A DNA stretch of 13,720 nucleotides, from assembly GCA_910585275.1 (NCBI GenBank), contig CAJUCW010000058.1, positions 1 through 13,720 on the forward strand, given 5' to 3'. A program made the position numbers and the translations under genes. The DNA is from an uncultured Muribaculaceae bacterium. GTDB taxonomy: Bacteria; Bacteroidota; Bacteroidia; Bacteroidales; Muribaculaceae. Numbering within the stretch: the first letter of the stretch is position 1; every line of letters starts with the position of its first letter. Of this stretch, positions 7,947 to 13,720 are shown in pieces. The notes under the pieces are model-generated. The model made no database searches. It saw only the letters and a list, made by a program, of their open reading frames with translations, and was not told where the DNA came from.

Positions 7947-8923
7947 TGTCAGAAAACAACGATATAATTGTATCCTCTTTACGTAATAAAATTTTTAGAG
8001 AATTAAGTTGCCATATTGGGAACGATGCTATAATAGTGGATGCTCCTTATTATAAAAATATTGGAGATGTCTTGATATGGGAAGGTGAATTGCAATTCTT
8101 ACAAGATTTAGGGTGTAAGGTTTTAGGGTCCTTTTCACGGCATACATTCAACTTTCCTCAATTGAATAAAGACACTGTTATTTTATATAATGGCGGAGGG
8201 AACATTGGTGATATATACCCTGAGCATATTAAATTCCTAAAATCGGTGCTTAAACATTATCCTGATAATAAGATAATCGTATTTCCACAGACAGTTTATT
8301 ATAAAGATAAGAAATTGATGCAAAAGGATTTCTCACTGATTTCAAAGCATCACAACATCGTCTTTTGCTCCCGAGACTTCAATTCTTATGATAGGGTTAA
8401 ATCTTTATTAGGAGAAGGACGTACCCTCTGCCTCCCTGACATGGCCTTTTGTATCGACATTTCTAAATATATAGAAAAATCAGGTATAAATTCTAAGGGA
8501 ATGCTACATATTGTTAGAAATGATTGTGAGAAGAAGAAATATGTTTTAGAAGATTCCTTTGGGTTTTCTAAATGTCATCATGATCTGGTTCAGGACTGGC
8601 CAACTTTTGTAACAAGATTTGACTTAAGTTATTTATTTAATACAGTTCTTGACAGAATGTTTAGATTTTTGCCAATAAAAGGTTTCATAGGTCCTCTATG
8701 GGACAAATATGCTATAAATCATTTTAGAATTAATATGATTAATGTAGGGATATCATTTATATCTAATTTTAAATCAGTAAAATCAGAGCGATTGCACGGA
8801 GCTATTCTGTCTATATTATTAGATAAGGAGGTAGATATAATCGACAATTCTTATGGTAAAAACAGAGATTTCTATAACTCTTGGTTAAGTTCCTTTTCAA
8901 GAGTAAATTTGTTGAAGCTATGA
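7946..8923 (+). CDS. Polysaccharide pyruvyl transferase family protein
   Basis: A 325-residue protein with the layout of the polysaccharide pyruvyl transferase superfamily, whose members transfer pyruvate from phosphoenolpyruvate to make ketals on sugars; some members do other glycosyl-type transfers. Landmarks are DAPYYKNIGDVLIWEG (32-47), YNGGGNIGDIYPEH (81-94), IVFPQTVYYKD (111-121), FCSRDFNSYDRV (140-151) and the late RLHGAILSILL (282-292), the RxHG motif expected in the donor site. No signal peptide or membrane helix is visible. It starts on the last base of the radical SAM stop and overlaps the GT14 gene by four bases (ATGA). The direct coupling with the radical SAM gene suggests that the two modify the same sugar, but that is inference. 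Pyruvylation would put a negative charge on the polymer. Confidence 0.85.
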   Translation: MSENNDIIVSSLRNKIFRELSCHIGNDAIIVDAPYYKNIGDVLIWEGELQFLQDLGCKVLGSFSRHTFNFPQLNKDTVILYNGGGNIGDIYPEHIKFLKSVLKHYPDNKIIVFPQTVYYKDKKLMQKDFSLISKHHNIVFCSRDFNSYDRVKSLLGEGRTLCLPDMAFCIDISKYIEKSGINSKGMLHIVRNDCEKKKYVLEDSFGFSKCHHDLVQDWPTFVTRFDLSYLFNTVLDRMFRFLPIKGFIGPLWDKYAINHFRINMINVGISFISNFKSVKSERLHGAILSILLDKEVDIIDNSYGKNRDFYNSWLSSFSRVNLLKL

Positions 8924-9900
8924 AAATTGCGTATCTTTTCATGGCATATAAGAATGCAAGTATTGTAGAGAAAACAATATCTTTTCTTAGTGCTGGAAGT
9001 GGTGTCAATGACTGCTTTTTCCTCCATATTGATAAAGATTCAATTGAAGATTTCAGCAGTTTGAATAAAATCCCAAATGTTTTTTTTGCCCAAAGACGTT
9101 TTAGAACTAAGTGGGGAAGCCCTGAACTTGCATTTGCAGTAGCAAGCAGTATGATAGAGCTATCAAGTTTCACAAAATTTGATTATGTGGTATTACTCAG
9201 CGAATCTGATTTACCGGTTAAGACCCCCGATTATATACATGCGTTTTTGCAGAATTCGAATTGTGACCACATTCTATGTAATCCTCTTCCATGTGAGAAT
9301 CCATTAGGAGTGCCTAATTGCAAATGGATAGAAGGTGGTCGGAGACGAATAGCTTGCTACTCGTTTCGTCTTAATGATAAGAATATTGCAACCGTAGAGC
9401 CGCGGTCGCTATCTTTCAATAATTTCAAACAATTAATAAAGGTTTTAAGGTATAATCCAATGCTCATCAAGGATATCATGAAGTGTTTCTTATTTGCAAA
9501 AAAGAGGGAACACCCAAAATCACTAATCCCTTGCGGAGGACATCAATGGTTTATATTAAGAAGCACTACAATAAAGCGGATCATTAATTATCTTGAGAGT
9601 CATCCTGATTATATTGAATACTGTAAAGACACTCAAATTCTTGATGAAATTTTCTTCTCAACTCTTGTATTCAATATTGTTGATCATTCTGAGATAGACA
9701 ATGACATTCTAAGATATATTAAATGGAATAGTGGCAATTCTCCAGATTGTTTTAATGAATCAGATTATTCTTTATTACAACAGTGTGTTTCGTCAAAAAA
9801 CACTTTATTGATTCGTAAAGTTGATTCAATACAAATGACTGATGTTATTCTTAATATAGTAAAGAAATCATCTATTGAGCACTACTCCTACGATACTTAA
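8920..9900 (+). CDS. GT14-type glycosyltransferase (core-2/I-branching enzyme family)
   Basis: A 326-residue protein. I prefer the ATG at 8920, which overlaps the previous stop as ATGA, over the TTG at 8881, since family members start close to the strand MKIAYLFMAYKN. Features of the branching-enzyme (beta-1,6-N-acetylglucosaminyltransferase-like) family are FFLHIDKDS (33-41), RTKWGSPELAFAV (62-74), YVVLLSESDLPVKT (90-103), CGGHQWFILRSTTIKRI (about 218-234) and DEIFFSTLVFN (about 252-262). These match SGxDYPL, GSQWW and the Glu-Phe-Phe element in slightly altered form. Bacterial members add N-acetylglucosamine, xylose or other sugars, so the donor is not assigned. It closes the run of overlapping genes; 41 bases separate it from the next one, where composition also changes. 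Confidence 0.85.
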   Translation: MKIAYLFMAYKNASIVEKTISFLSAGSGVNDCFFLHIDKDSIEDFSSLNKIPNVFFAQRRFRTKWGSPELAFAVASSMIELSSFTKFDYVVLLSESDLPVKTPDYIHAFLQNSNCDHILCNPLPCENPLGVPNCKWIEGGRRRIACYSFRLNDKNIATVEPRSLSFNNFKQLIKVLRYNPMLIKDIMKCFLFAKKREHPKSLIPCGGHQWFILRSTTIKRIINYLESHPDYIEYCKDTQILDEIFFSTLVFNIVDHSEIDNDILRYIKWNSGNSPDCFNESDYSLLQQCVSSKNTLLIRKVDSIQMTDVILNIVKKSSIEHYSYDT

Positions 9901-9941
9901 TTAACGTAGATTTAATGTTGTTGAATTAAACCTAATTATGT

Positions 9942-10754
9942 ATGTCTTTTTCTGTTTTAATGTCGCTCTATTCAAAGGAGCGGCCCGATTGTTTACGCCT
10001 AAGTTTTGATTCCGTTTTCAATCAGACCCTTAAACCGTCGGAAGTTATTTTAGTGGAAGACGGACCTCTGACCGAAGAACTTTACTCCGTCCTTGACGAG
10101 TACCAAGAAAAATATCCGGAACTCAAACGAATTCCACTTCCCCAAAACGGCGGTTTGGGGAAGGCGCTAAATGAAGGGCTAAAGCATTGTTCTTATGAAC
10201 TTGTGGCAAGGATGGACACCGATGACATTGCCGTTCCTGACCGCTTTGAAAAACAGACTAAAATATTTGAAGAATATCCACAGGTTGAGATTGTAAGTGC
10301 ATGGATTCAGGAATTCGATTCCGATTCTGGAAATAATATAGCCATAAGAAAACTACCCGAATTTCCTTTTGAAATATATAAATATGGCAAAAAGAGATGT
10401 CCAATAAATCATCCTGTCGTCATGTTTAAAAAGAATACTGTTGATTTTGCCGGCAGTTATTTACCATTTCCTCTATTTGAAGACTATTATCTTTGGGTCA
10501 GGTTGCTTTTGAACGGCGCCAAATTCTATAATATTCAAGAATGTCTTCTTTATTTCAGAACATCTCCTGATATGTATAAACGCAGGGGAGGTTTGAAACA
10601 TGCCCTTGATGAAGTCCGTTTCCAACGTCATATCCGAAAATTAGGTTATATTTCCAGGACTCTTTTAATCACGAATGTTATAATACGCTTCACCACAAGA
10701 ATCTGCCCCAACTCCCTTCGCGCATGGATTTATAAAAAACTACTGAGGAAGTAA
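9942..10754 (+). CDS. GT2-family glycosyltransferase (capsule type)
   Basis: A 270-residue GT-A fold glycosyltransferase of the type common in Bacteroidales capsule loci and similar to AmsE-like enzymes. It has FSVLMSLYSKERPDCLRLS (3-21), SEVILVEDGPLTEEL (33-47), PQNGGLGKALNEGL (67-80), the metal-binding ARMDTDDIAVPDRFEKQ (89-105; DTDD at 92-95), a central CPINHPVVMFKK and FPLFEDYYLWVRLLLNGAKF with the acidic acceptor-side residues. There is no membrane segment. It is richer in GC and uses more G/C-ending codons than the 2.7-6.8 kb core, so it may have a separate origin. The gene-free repeat region starts directly after its stop, and a terminator lies 159 bases downstream, so it is probably the last gene of the first transcription unit. 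Confidence 0.88.
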   Translation: MSFSVLMSLYSKERPDCLRLSFDSVFNQTLKPSEVILVEDGPLTEELYSVLDEYQEKYPELKRIPLPQNGGLGKALNEGLKHCSYELVARMDTDDIAVPDRFEKQTKIFEEYPQVEIVSAWIQEFDSDSGNNIAIRKLPEFPFEIYKYGKKRCPINHPVVMFKKNTVDFAGSYLPFPLFEDYYLWVRLLLNGAKFYNIQECLLYFRTSPDMYKRRGGLKHALDEVRFQRHIRKLGYISRTLLITNVIIRFTTRICPNSLRAWIYKKLLRK

Positions 10755-10760
10755 TCGCCT

Positions 10761-10829
10761 AAGTTCGGATTAGAACAAGGGATATAATTTGGTTCAGATT
10801 GAGTTCTCTTATATATGTCTTCACCGATT
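10761..10829 (+). repeat. 69-bp direct repeat, copy 1
   Basis: Gap-free match to 11135-11203 with 60 of 69 identical bases by hand count. The best-conserved parts are a 22-base identical core (10786-10807 against 11160-11181) and a 13-base block ending CACCGATT (10817-10829 against 11191-11203). It begins six bases after the stop codon of the GT2 gene. TATAATTTGG in the middle is one base too wide for the Bacteroidales -7 consensus. Confidence 0.8.
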
Positions 10830-10912
10830 CATAATTTGAAATCGCATTTGGTGAGAGTAGAATCGAGCTTGCTTGGGTATTTCGAACGTGTGGTCTTTTT
10901 AGGAAAACTTTT

Positions 10913-10938
10913 ACGTCCGCCTTGTGGCGGACGTTTTT
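10913..10938 (+). terminator. Rho-independent terminator
   Basis: ACGTCCGCC (10913-10921), loop TTGT, then GGCGGACGT (10926-10934): a perfect nine-base GC-rich stem, with the final T running into TTTT (10935-10938). An oligo-T is also present just before the stem on the + strand, but an A-run on the 5' side is short (AAAA at 10904-10907), so bidirectional action is less likely. It should end transcription after the GT2 gene, which implies that the acyltransferase downstream either has its own promoter or depends on antitermination. Confidence 0.8.
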
Positions 10939-11134
10939 CATAGGGAATGAGTATTGTAAAAAGAAAAGTTCATAGATATGCTGTTCGTCAACAACGAGCG
11001 GTTTATGTCGTAATCTGCCGAATTAAGACAGGAGATTGAGTGACATAAGGAAGGAGCTTCTGATAAAAAGTCTAGTCGGCTGAAAACCAAATGAAATCGA
11101 AGAGACTGTCGTTGTAGGAAAATCGTAAGCACCC

Positions 11135-11203
11135 AAGTTCGAATTAGACCAAAAGATACAATTTGGTTCAGATTGAGTTCTTTTCGATAGGTCTTCACCG
11201 ATT
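11135..11203 (+). repeat. 69-bp direct repeat, copy 2
   Basis: Second copy of the 10761-10829 element, 374 bases downstream, ending 31 bases before the start codon of the acyltransferase. In this copy ACCAAA (11148-11153) can pair with TTTGGT (11162-11167) around AGATACAA. The position just ahead of a gene, beyond a terminator, would fit a promoter or leader role. The GATACAATTTGG segment only loosely resembles a -7 box, so this is a hypothesis. Confidence 0.75.
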
Positions 11204-11234
11204 TTCAGTTCGAGAACTTTTATGGGAATTTAAT

Positions 11235-11930
11235 ATGGTGTCAATCATAAAAATATGGAAATTTGCGAAGGCTTTTATTCCGTCTTTGATATTCAATTTT
11301 AAATATTTGCCATTTGCGCAAGCTAGGAAACTCCCTATTATAGTATTCAGAGGAAAAGTTTTCAGAAACAATCCCGGGAGGTTTGTTATAAATGCACCTG
11401 TCCATTTTAACATGATTCAATTAGGTGACAGGCTTGTGAGTGTCTATCCAGACACCGGGGTTGTATTAGAAAATAAAGGAGTGATTGAATTCCGTGGTAG
11501 AATTGCAATAGGTAACGATTCATTTATATCAGTCGGTGAATCCGGAAAATTGATTCTTGGAAATGGATTTAGAGCAACGACAAGTTTGAAACTGATATGC
11601 TATCATTATATTGAATTCGAAAAAGATGTATTAGTTGGCTGGAACAACATGATTGTCGATACAGATTTCCATTCCGTGACTACGGAAAATGGAAAATCAA
11701 AGGGATTCGGTCCTATCTTTGTAGGTCATGATACTTGGATTGGGAATAGCTGTAAAATTTACAAAAATGTCACAATACCCCATTCTTGTATTGTGGGTGC
11801 CGACACTGTAATCCGTAAAATTCCCGATTGCCAGCCGTTTAGTCTGCTCACTAACGACACAAAGACAGTAGTGCGCCGCGAGAATGTTTTCAGAGATAAG
11901 AATAATGACACCATTGACTACACGGTTTGA
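11235..11930 (+). CDS. Left-handed beta-helix (hexapeptide repeat) acyltransferase
   Basis: A 231-residue cytoplasmic acyltransferase, most likely an O-acetyltransferase using acetyl-CoA on a sugar or lipid-linked precursor. I start it at ATG 11235; a TTG at 11163 is in frame but lies within the 69-bp repeat. After a basic, partly hydrophobic N-terminus come imperfect hexapeptide coils: VVLENKGVIEFRGRIAIGND (76-95), GKLILGNGF (104-112) and FVGHDTWIGNSCKIYKNVTI (162-181). IVDTDFHSV (140-148) includes the His expected to be catalytic (H146) in the WbbJ-like group, and GADTVIRKIPD (188-198) is the usual end of the helix domain. The C-terminal tail NDTKTVVRRENVF is typical. It is separated from the upstream operon by a terminator. 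Its acceptor is not known. Confidence 0.85.
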   Translation: MVSIIKIWKFAKAFIPSLIFNFKYLPFAQARKLPIIVFRGKVFRNNPGRFVINAPVHFNMIQLGDRLVSVYPDTGVVLENKGVIEFRGRIAIGNDSFISVGESGKLILGNGFRATTSLKLICYHYIEFEKDVLVGWNNMIVDTDFHSVTTENGKSKGFGPIFVGHDTWIGNSCKIYKNVTIPHSCIVGADTVIRKIPDCQPFSLLTNDTKTVVRRENVFRDKNNDTIDYTV

Positions 11931-12062
11931 ATGTTTTATGTAAACGTCAAGGAGTGCGAGCATTAAAACAACTCCAGGTTATCTCTTTCTTACCGTAGAA
12001 ATAATCTCAATTTATATAATTTAAAGTTGGAAAATACGTCTTATAAGAACAAACAATAGGTT

Positions 12063-13205
12063 ATGCGAATGGAAAGAATCTTTGCTAACGTCGGGTCTGC
12101 ACTTTTTTGTCTAGAGAACATCTTTGACACTACAATCATTTATGATTGCGGCGGAGCGAATGTTGGGCTCATTTCTTCCCGGATTAACGAGTTGGTTCCG
12201 GATAAGTCATATTATAGCTCCAAGGATTGCGATGTGGATATTCTTTTCCTTTCGCATTTTCATAATGACCATATCAACGGGGTTAGGCATCTTCTCACCA
12301 CTAAAAGAGTAAAAACGGTTGTGCTTCCGATGTTGGAAGAATATGAACGCTTTTATGTTGCAGCTTATAATTTCTTGGGCACAGAAAGTCATTCATCGTA
12401 TAATGACGATATTGCGTCCCTTACTCTTGACCCGGTAGGTACCATTCAGCAGTGGTCCCCGTCAACTAAGGTCATACAGGTGAGGGCTGCGAATGAACCA
12501 GGGCAGCTTGAATTTCCTCGCTATGAAAATGAGCCTATAGAAATAGACCGATTAGGCTCCCAAATTTCTTCAGGTACTCCAATTATTCCCAATGGCTATC
12601 CGTTTCCGCCACATCCTTTTTGGGAATATATTTGTTGGAATATCGATACCATTACACCGTCTTATCGAAGATGGATGAAGAAAAAATACGATGCTTTTGT
12701 TAAAAAATGCTTTGGGAATCAACCTACACTTGTAGAGGTATGGAATCTTTTCTTAAAGATGCCACATGTAAACCAGCAATATGTGAAAAACAAAATGTTC
12801 GGTGTCCCATTTTATACAGTTAATGACAGATGTATGGCTGTTTATTCCGGTTGTATGGATCCTCATTTGAATCCAGTTGGATGTCTCTATTTAGGAGATT
12901 TCAATGCCAAACGCAATTTTAAATTTCTACAACAGGCTTATTGGAATAAATGGGATAATATTGAGGTCGTGCAGATTCCTCATCATGGCTCCGATAAAAA
13001 TTATTCATCGCAATTAATTGACGGTAATAAACCGACAGTAGCTGTCGTGTCTGATTCTTTCCCAATCTCAAAAAGCAACCGTATTAATACGTTACATAAA
13101 TTAGTGGATGATAATGCATGGATTTTGATTACAGGACAATTCCAAACTGCCATAGAAATTGATTTTGACGTTTGGACAAATTATCAATATATTCGATTAT
13201 TCTAA
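12063..13205 (+). CDS. Metallo-beta-lactamase-fold hydrolase; substrate unknown
   Basis: A 380-residue protein without signal peptide or membrane segment. ILFLSHFHNDHINGVRHLL (60-78) carries the HxHxDH metal-binding motif (H65, H67, D69, H70). A later YLGDFN (D near 279) and VVQIPHHGSDKNYSS (302-316) give the bridging Asp and the late His. PHHGS is typical of the ComEC/Rec2-like branch of the superfamily, which includes phosphodiesterases and nucleases, so a nucleic acid or nucleotide substrate is possible. A long insertion (about residues 130-260, rich in Trp, Tyr and Pro) lies between the metal-site halves and is not recognised. It has no known role in capsule building and may be an accessory, possibly defence-related, gene. 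A gap of 132 bases precedes it, with no clear promoter. An in-frame ATG two codons later (12069) is an alternative start. Confidence 0.82.
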   Translation: MRMERIFANVGSALFCLENIFDTTIIYDCGGANVGLISSRINELVPDKSYYSSKDCDVDILFLSHFHNDHINGVRHLLTTKRVKTVVLPMLEEYERFYVAAYNFLGTESHSSYNDDIASLTLDPVGTIQQWSPSTKVIQVRAANEPGQLEFPRYENEPIEIDRLGSQISSGTPIIPNGYPFPPHPFWEYICWNIDTITPSYRRWMKKKYDAFVKKCFGNQPTLVEVWNLFLKMPHVNQQYVKNKMFGVPFYTVNDRCMAVYSGCMDPHLNPVGCLYLGDFNAKRNFKFLQQAYWNKWDNIEVVQIPHHGSDKNYSSQLIDGNKPTVAVVSDSFPISKSNRINTLHKLVDDNAWILITGQFQTAIEIDFDVWTNYQYIRLF

Positions 13206-13238
13206 ACGTCATAATTTGCCATAAGTAACTATTAATCG

Positions 13239-13301
13239 CGGTGTGTCCCGCTGTCCCGCGCCAGGGACAAATGGGACACACCGGGACAATACCGGGACAA
13301 T
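13239..13301. repeat. Large GGGACA/TGTCCC hairpin plus 11-bp tandem repeat
   Basis: CGGTGTGTCCC (13239-13249) pairs perfectly with GGGACACACCG (13273-13283). Inside it, GTCCC (13253-13257) pairs with GGGAC (13264-13268) around GCGCCA. Directly on the 3' side ACCGGGACAAT occurs twice in tandem (13280-13290 and 13291-13301). The first unit overlaps the hairpin arm. No T-run follows, so a simple rho-independent terminator is unlikely, although the hairpin could still protect the 3' end of the MBL transcript. Confidence 0.75.
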
Positions 13302-13362
13302 ACTGCGTCATTGTTGTGTTACCACACCTTAGGGGCCGGTCATAACGTTTCTTAACATTTTC

Positions 13363-13441
13363 TGGACCACCTCATATATTATTTTGGACCATTCTCCATT
13401 TAAACTTGCAAATCAAGTGGTTATATCTACATGGTGGTCCA
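13363..13441. promoter_or_regulatory. Three TGGACCA sites upstream of rfbA; candidate operator
   Basis: TGGACCA occurs at 13363-13369 and 13385-13391, 22 bases apart (about two helical turns), and in inverted form (TGGTCCA) at 13435-13441. The outer two extend to a perfect nine-base inverted repeat (TGGACCACC 13363-13371, GGTGGTCCA 13433-13441). The inverted copy falls where the -33 region of the promoter at 13459 should be, so a bound protein could affect RNA polymerase directly. No regulator gene is visible. Confidence 0.5.
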
Positions 13442-13458
13442 TTTTAGAAAAAAATCGC

Positions 13459-13466
13459 TAACTTTG
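13459..13466 (+). promoter_or_regulatory. Bacteroidales -7 promoter element (TAACTTTG) for rfbA
   Basis: TAACTTTG followed by CAC matches TAnnTTTG(C), the usual Bacteroidales -7 box. A TTTG -33 box is not evident; TGGTCC at about 13435-13440 is at the right distance. Transcription from here would give a 5' leader of about 170 bases before rfbA. Confidence 0.55.
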
Positions 13467-13498
13467 CACTCCTGCTCTCCCGTCCATATGAGCTTTTT

Positions 13499-13561
13499 GA
13501 CAGGAGCACCGGAGCAAAAAAAAGTTATTTCATAATCACACATTCTCCTGTATCTCCTGTC
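13499..13561 (+). repeat. Inverted repeat in the rfbA leader (GACAGGAG / CTCCTGTC)
   Basis: GACAGGAG (13499-13506) is the exact reverse complement of CTCCTGTC (13554-13561). A second CTCCTGT at 13545-13551 competes for the same left arm. In RNA this would make a long-loop stem with two registers. It lies downstream of the -7 element, so within the presumed untranslated leader. Its role is unknown. Confidence 0.4.
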
Positions 13562-13647
13562 TATTGGAATCATTAGCCTTTTAGTTTTCGGAGAACCGAC
13601 GACCAAAAACCGACAACCCAAAACCGAATATTAAAAACCCAAAATAT

Positions 13648-13720
13648 ATGAAAGGAATTGTTCTCGCCGGCGGGTCCGGCACCCGTCTTTACCCCATCAC
13701 CAAGGGGGTGAGCAAGCAGC
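13648..13720 (+). CDS. rfbA: Glucose-1-phosphate thymidylyltransferase, 5' end only
   Basis: The first 24 codons are in the window; the gene runs off its end. It starts MKGIVLAGGSGTRLYPIT and continues KGVSKQ, the N-terminal nucleotide-binding signature (GGSGTRLxP, then K/SKQ) of RmlA/RfbA, which makes dTDP-glucose from dTTP and glucose-1-phosphate as the first step to dTDP-rhamnose and other dTDP-deoxysugars. The start is fixed by the motif beginning three residues in. The visible bases are clearly richer in GC than the upstream operon, as for a conserved flanking gene. It has its own promoter candidate and lies 442 bases from the MBL gene, so is probably a separate unit. Confidence 0.93.
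   Translation, partial: MKGIVLAGGSGTRLYPITKGVSKQ

Larger units (their letters stand above)
10755..11234 (+). other. Gene-free stretch with a 69-bp direct repeat pair and a terminator
   Basis: A 480-base gap without a convincing gene. It holds two copies of a 69-base direct repeat (10761-10829 and 11135-11203), a strong hairpin terminator at 10913-10938, and about 200 bases between terminator and second copy in which I recognise nothing. Short reverse-strand ORFs cover both repeats and share a peptide resembling KTYxxELNLNQI, but this follows from the repeat itself and they show no domain. The gap may be an intercistronic repeat element or the scar of an insertion. Confidence 0.6.
13206..13647 (+). 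other. Gene-free region between the MBL gene and rfbA, dense in repeats and control sites
   Basis: This 442-base gap holds no convincing ORF. In order it has a GGGACA hairpin with an 11-base tandem repeat (13239-13301), three TGGACCA-type sites (13363-13441), a -7 promoter element (13459-13466), a long-range inverted repeat in the presumed untranslated leader (13499-13506 with 13554-13561), and a low-complexity stretch rich in ACCGAC and AACCC just before rfbA. It looks like the boundary between the variable gene set and the next transcription unit. Confidence 0.65.

Noticed and set aside
8881..8919. TTG start at 8881 for the GT14 gene
   Set aside because: ATG 8920 gives the usual family N-terminus and an ATGA overlap with the upstream stop.
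10759..11198. Reverse-strand ORFs over the 69-bp repeats that share a KTYxxELNLNQI-like peptide
   Set aside because: The likeness follows from the DNA repeat. The rest of each ORF has no recognisable domain, the first ORF crosses the terminator hairpin, and differences between copies do not favour silent changes.
11163..11234. TTG start at 11163 for the acyltransferase
   Set aside because: The extension is encoded by the 69-bp repeat, and the ATG at 11235 begins a normal family N-terminus.
13239..13283. Hairpin after the MBL gene as a rho-independent terminator
   Set aside because: No run of T follows on the + strand, and the adjacent sequence is a GC-rich tandem repeat.
13363..13441. Invertible (phase-variable) promoter as in Bacteroides fragilis capsule loci
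   Set aside because: The inverted arms are only nine bases, the candidate -7 element lies outside them, and no invertase gene is visible. Known invertible capsule promoters have longer arms with the promoter between them.

Overview
This 13.7 kb window looks like the variable middle part of a capsule, exopolysaccharide or O-antigen locus from a member of the Bacteroidales (Bacteroides, Phocaeicola, Parabacteroides or Prevotella type). The reasons are the gene content, the lack of clear Shine-Dalgarno sequences, Bacteroidales-type -7 elements (TAnnTTTG) upstream of wzx and rfbA, moderate to low GC, and an organisation in which a polysaccharide gene set ends just before rfbA. The genus is an inference.

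Layout, all genes on the + strand. (1) 88-921 is a soluble protein unrelated to sugar metabolism that resembles the predicted nuclease associated with prokaryotic PIWI systems. (2) 922-1238 is a leader with several inverted repeats and a possible promoter. (3) 1239-9900 is a tightly packed operon: wzx flippase, GT2 glycosyltransferase, EpsG-type polymerase (wzy), two GT4 glycosyltransferases, a radical SAM gene broken by one in-frame TAA, a polysaccharide pyruvyl transferase-family protein and a GT14 (core-2/I-branching type) glycosyltransferase. From the first GT4 gene to the GT14 gene each junction overlaps by 1 to 29 bases. (4) 9942-10754 is a second GT2 with a higher-GC look. (5) 10755-11234 is a gene-free stretch with two copies of a 69-bp direct repeat and a strong rho-independent terminator between them. 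(6) 11235-11930 is a left-handed beta-helix acyltransferase. (7) 12063-13205 is a metallo-beta-lactamase-fold hydrolase with no obvious place in sugar assembly. (8) 13206-13647 is a gene-free stretch with a GGGACA hairpin and repeat cluster, three TGGACCA sites and a good Bacteroidales -7 element. (9) 13648 onward is the start of rfbA (glucose-1-phosphate thymidylyltransferase).

How it works together (inference from families): the glycosyltransferases build a lipid-linked repeat unit at the inner face of the inner membrane. The acyltransferase, and possibly the radical SAM and pyruvyl transferase-family proteins, decorate it. Wzx flips it and the EpsG-like protein polymerises it in the periplasm. 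rfbA would supply dTDP-glucose derived sugars such as dTDP-rhamnose. The initiating phosphoglycosyltransferase, chain-length regulator and outer-membrane export genes are not in the window.

The points most worth a second look are the single ochre codon in the radical SAM gene, the 69-bp repeat pair around a terminator, the two non-sugar genes (nuclease-like and MBL-fold) at the edges of the cluster, and the operator-like architecture in front of rfbA. I see no tRNA, rRNA, CRISPR array, transposase or integrase gene.
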